Positions 6,000 to 7,869 of a stretch of 7,869 nucleotides of DNA are shown here, in pieces. The notes under the pieces are model-generated. The model did not search any database, was not told the DNA's origin, and saw only the letters and a program-made list of their open reading frames with translations. How positions within the stretch are numbered: position 1 is the stretch's first letter; the number at the start of each line of letters is the position of its first letter. The position numbers and the translations under genes were made by a program. The stretch covers positions 1 to 7,869 of the forward strand of contig CAIOZP010000726.1 in NCBI GenBank assembly GCA_903862805.1, read 5' to 3'. The stretch is from an uncultured Fibrobacterota bacterium. Lineage in GTDB: Bacteria; Fibrobacterota; Chitinivibrionia; Chitinivibrionales; CAIOZP01.

Positions 6000-6995
6000 A
6001 TGCCGGATCACGATGAAAATTCACTGATAAATTCCATTAAGCCGCTTTGCAATTGGGAGAAGTCGCTTCGGTTCCCTTTGGGTATTGGTGATGATGCCGC
6101 TGTTCGGGTTTGCCAGAAAGGTGAACAGCTCGTTTACACCGGAGATACGCTTGTCGAGAATATCGATTTCCGGCTCGACTGGGTTTCGCTTGACAGTGTG
6201 GGAGAGAAGGCGATCCAAGTCAATGCGAGCGACTGTGCTGCGATGGGAGCAGTACCCGATTCAGCGATTGTCCAGATTGTTTTCCCGAAAAAATCAAATC
6301 CGGAAAACGACATTCAACTTTTGTACTGCGGCATTCAGAAATCATGCAAAAGGCTTGATATTCCAGTGCTCGGCGGTGATCTCTCCGCAGGGCCGTGCTG
6401 GATGATTTCCGTAACAATGACCGGTCGTGCCGGAAAATCCGACAGACTTCTTTACAGAAACGGCGCGATGCCGGGCGACAAAGTATGGGTCACCGGAACA
6501 CCCGGATGCAGCGGTGCCGGACTTGCTCTGCTTCAGGAATACAGCCTAATCGATCTCGTTCCGCGAGGATATTCCGATCTTCTCAATGCTCACATATCGC
6601 CGATGGCCCGCATTGCCGAAGGTCGCGCACTTGCCTCAGAGAAAGCTGTTCATTCAATGATAGATGTCTCCGACGGCATCGCAAAGGAATCTGTCTCGAT
6701 TGCAAGGGCATCGAATTGCGCCATTGTTTTACAGCTTCCGCACAGTCTTTATCTGCCGGAGTTGGTTCACTTTTGTCAATTAAAGCACAAACAGCCGGAT
6801 CACTTCGCCCTTTACGGAGGCGAAGACTACGAGCTGCTTTTCACCGCCCACGCCGATTTTGATCCTGCCTCGATAAGAGTTGCGGCAAGCTGTATCGGCA
6901 CCGTTGTCAGCGGTTCTGGCAATGTGATCCTCAAGAATGACGAAGGCGTGGAAACGGCGATTACACAAGATTGGTTCGATCATTTAAGGGTATGA
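6000..6995 (+). CDS. thiL: Thiamine-monophosphate kinase ThiL
   Basis: A 331-residue protein, the normal ThiL length. ThiL phosphorylates thiamine monophosphate with ATP to give thiamine diphosphate in the cytoplasm. Motifs in order: GIGDDAAV (28-35), the N-terminal metal/ATP-binding signature; DTLVENIDF (49-57); NASDCAAMGA (75-84), usually NLSDLAAMGA; GGDLSAGP (125-132), usually GGDTTRGP; VTGTPGCSGAGLALL (164-178); SMIDVSDG (219-226); and YGGEDYELLFT (272-282). The motif order is that of the PurM/ThiL (AIR synthase-related) superfamily, and YGGEDYELLFT is typical of ThiL. The family His-Phe of VEG-x-HF is replaced by Asp-Phe, and two other motifs are relaxed. The aspartates expected to bind magnesium remain. 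The start has GGGA 5 bases upstream. It is divergent from the kinase gene and has no thiamine genes beside it. Confidence 0.93.
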   Translation: MPDHDENSLINSIKPLCNWEKSLRFPLGIGDDAAVRVCQKGEQLVYTGDTLVENIDFRLDWVSLDSVGEKAIQVNASDCAAMGAVPDSAIVQIVFPKKSNPENDIQLLYCGIQKSCKRLDIPVLGGDLSAGPCWMISVTMTGRAGKSDRLLYRNGAMPGDKVWVTGTPGCSGAGLALLQEYSLIDLVPRGYSDLLNAHISPMARIAEGRALASEKAVHSMIDVSDGIAKESVSIARASNCAIVLQLPHSLYLPELVHFCQLKHKQPDHFALYGGEDYELLFTAHADFDPASIRVAASCIGTVVSGSGNVILKNDEGVETAITQDWFDHLRV

Positions 6996-7016
6996 TGTCC
7001 GGGATTGAATCATCCA

Positions 7017-7045
7017 TTGACGTTTCGTATTTTACCGTGTATAGA
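7017..7045 (+). promoter_or_regulatory. Promoter of the DUF4337-like gene
   Basis: TTGACG (7017-7022, 5/6), a 17-bp spacer, then TATAGA (7040-7045, 4/6). The start would be near 7052, about 24 bases before the ATG. This makes the downstream gene independently transcribed even though it follows thiL by only 80 bp. Confidence 0.55.
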
Positions 7046-7075
7046 CAGATGTTCATTTTGAAGCAATGAGGAAAT

Positions 7076-7615
7076 ATGGCAGACAGTACCGACAAAAAAG
7101 AACCATGGCTCAACTGGCTCGCGCTTTCGACAGTTATTCTCGCTTTGTGCGCGACACTCGCGACATTCAAAGGTGGCGGTTATTCGACCAAGTCGATAAT
7201 GAACCAGTCCTTAGCCTCGGATCAGTGGGCGTATTTCGAGTCGAAGAGTGTGAAAGGCTATCTCTACGACGTCGCCAAAGATCGTCTTGAACTCGACACA
7301 AAGACACTGAAACAGGCAGATACTTCGGTGACTGCCGCATATAAAAAGAAACTTGCCGAATATGATTCAAAGATCGCCAAGTACAGCGCCGAGAAAGACA
7401 GTATCAAGGCGAAGGCCGCGAATTTCGAAACCATTCGTGATGACTGCAAGAAACATTCCGGCGCATTTGGAATGGCTGTGATCTTTTTGCAGCTTGCGAT
7501 TGTGCTTTCTTCCATAGCCGCGCTGATGAAACGTCCACTAATATGGAATCTTGGATTGGTTTTGGGTGTAGTAGGTGTGATTTACTTTGTGAATGGATTC
7601 TTTTTGTTGTTTTAA
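7076..7615 (+). CDS. DUF4337-like three-helix membrane protein of unknown function
   Basis: A 179-residue protein. A short charged N-terminus leads into one transmembrane helix (about 12-31), then FKGGGYSTKS (31-40) and SDQWAYFESKSVKGYLYD (48-65). A charged, probably coiled-coil segment follows (about 66-122), and two further transmembrane helices (about 130-150 and 157-178). The helix-GGGYST-coil-two-helix plan and the DQWAY.. SKS.KGYLY pattern match what I know of the DUF4337 family, which has no established function. By the positive-inside pattern the N-terminus is probably cytoplasmic and the coil lies on the opposite side, but this is uncertain. GAGG lies 5 bases before the ATG. It has its own promoter, and a terminator follows its TAA by 27 bp. 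Confidence 0.85.
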   Translation: MADSTDKKEPWLNWLALSTVILALCATLATFKGGGYSTKSIMNQSLASDQWAYFESKSVKGYLYDVAKDRLELDTKTLKQADTSVTAAYKKKLAEYDSKIAKYSAEKDSIKAKAANFETIRDDCKKHSGAFGMAVIFLQLAIVLSSIAALMKRPLIWNLGLVLGVVGVIYFVNGFFLLF

Positions 7616-7642
7616 TAGGTGATTATTCAGGTTGTTGAAATG

Positions 7643-7677
7643 AAAACAGCTCTGCGGGAATGTCGCGGGGCTGTTTT
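7643..7677 (+). terminator. Rho-independent terminator, probably bidirectional
   Basis: AAAACAGC plus TCTGCG pairs with CGCGGG plus GCTGTTTT to form a 14-bp stem (two G-T wobbles) with a 7-base loop, followed by GTTATTTTC. It ends the DUF4337-like transcript. The A-rich left and T-rich right arms make it readable from both strands, so it could also end a minus-strand gene coming from the repeat region, whose stop codon at 7681-7679 abuts it. Confidence 0.85.
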
Positions 7678-7678
7678 G

Positions 7679-7869
7679 TTATTTTCTGAGTGTGGCGATG
7701 TCAACCCGCACTATGGCGATGGCGACCCGCATCGTGGCGATGGCGACCCGCATCGTGGCGATGGCAACCCGCATCGTGGCGATCTCAACCCGCATCGTGG
7801 CGATCTCAACCCACATCGTGGCGATCTCAACCCGCATCGTGGCGATCTCAACCCGCATCGTGGCGATGG
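7679..7869 (-). CDS. Possible C-terminal end of a heptapeptide-repeat protein (partial)
   Basis: Read on the minus strand from the window edge, an open frame of 62 codons ends in TAA at 7681-7679. It translates as successive heptads ATMRVEI (one with Trp for Arg), then ATMRVAI three times, then AIVRVDI, and ends ATLRK. The degenerate last unit keeps Ala-Thr-x-Arg although its bases changed (ACG to ACA and CGG to AGA are synonymous, ATG to CTC is conservative), which supports coding in this frame. The start lies outside the window and no ribosome-binding site can be judged. I do not recognise a function. The alternating polar/non-polar pattern might form beta strands. A non-coding DNA repeat remains possible. 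Confidence 0.4.
   Translation of the reverse strand, partial: IATMRVEIATMRVEIATMWVEIATMRVEIATMRVAIATMRVAIATMRVAIAIVRVDIATLRK
7693..7869. repeat. 21-bp tandem repeat, 8.4 copies, running off the right edge
   Basis: Units begin at 7693, 7714, 7735, 7756, 7777, 7798, 7819, 7840 and 7861 (partial), with no insertions or deletions. Each begins TGGCGAT and most end CCCGCATCG, with variable bases mainly at unit positions 8, 9 and 11. Units 2-3 are identical to each other; units 5, 7 and 8 are identical and unit 6 differs by one base, so expansion is recent. The unit is seven codons long and open in five of six frames; only one minus frame has TGA. Confidence 0.95.

Noticed and set aside
5930..6001. 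24-residue N-terminal extension of the PfkB kinase from an ATG at 6001
   Set aside because: The internal ATG at 5929 has a strong GGAGG site and matches the family N-terminus; the extension would overlap the thiL start and the shared promoter region.
7693..7869. CRISPR array
   Set aside because: The 21-bp units are directly adjacent with no spacers, so this is a simple tandem repeat.

Overview
The window carries ordinary housekeeping and envelope genes of a diderm (Gram-negative type) bacterium of moderate GC content. The evidence for two membranes is two lipoprotein signal peptides, an OmpA-type peptidoglycan-binding protein and an MltD-like lytic transglycosylase. The phylum cannot be fixed from this sequence alone. 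The OmpA/lipoprotein pair and the DUF4337-like protein would fit the Fibrobacterota/FCB or spirochaete neighbourhood, but that is a guess.

Layout. Positions 1-1038 (minus) hold the first 346 codons of an MltD-like lipoprotein transglycosylase that runs off the left edge. Positions 1039-1476 show no convincing gene, but contain a long hairpin at 1351-1392. Positions 1477-2901 (minus) encode DnaA. The AT-rich stretch 2902-3482 upstream of dnaA has four same-strand DnaA-box-like 9-mers (one perfect TTATCCACA) and two 17-bp-spaced sigma70-like promoters, each with a box at its predicted transcription start. It is the best candidate here for a dnaA autoregulatory region and possibly oriC. A strong terminator (3483-3517) closes the next transcription unit, a minus-strand operon of a small lipoprotein (GTG start at 4825) overlapping an OmpA-domain protein (3534-4445) by 4 bp. 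Then come a PfkB-family, adenosine-kinase-like sugar kinase (4931-5929, minus), divergent thiL (6000-6995, plus), and a DUF4337-like membrane protein (7076-7615, plus) with its own promoter and terminator.

The right edge (7693-7869) is a perfect-period 21-bp tandem repeat, over eight copies, cut by the window end. It is open in five of six frames. Minus-strand codon substitutions at its degenerate edge favour a gene encoding a heptapeptide repeat (ATMRVEI-like) that ends in a TAA right beside the terminator of the DUF4337-like gene.

How they fit together. The transglycosylase and the lipoprotein/OmpA pair act on or anchor to the cell wall, DnaA starts replication, and ThiL makes thiamine diphosphate. 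No defence system, insertion sequence, CRISPR array, tRNA or rRNA is visible. The least explained parts are the dnaA upstream architecture, DnaA's altered DNA-recognition motif, and the terminal repeat ORF.
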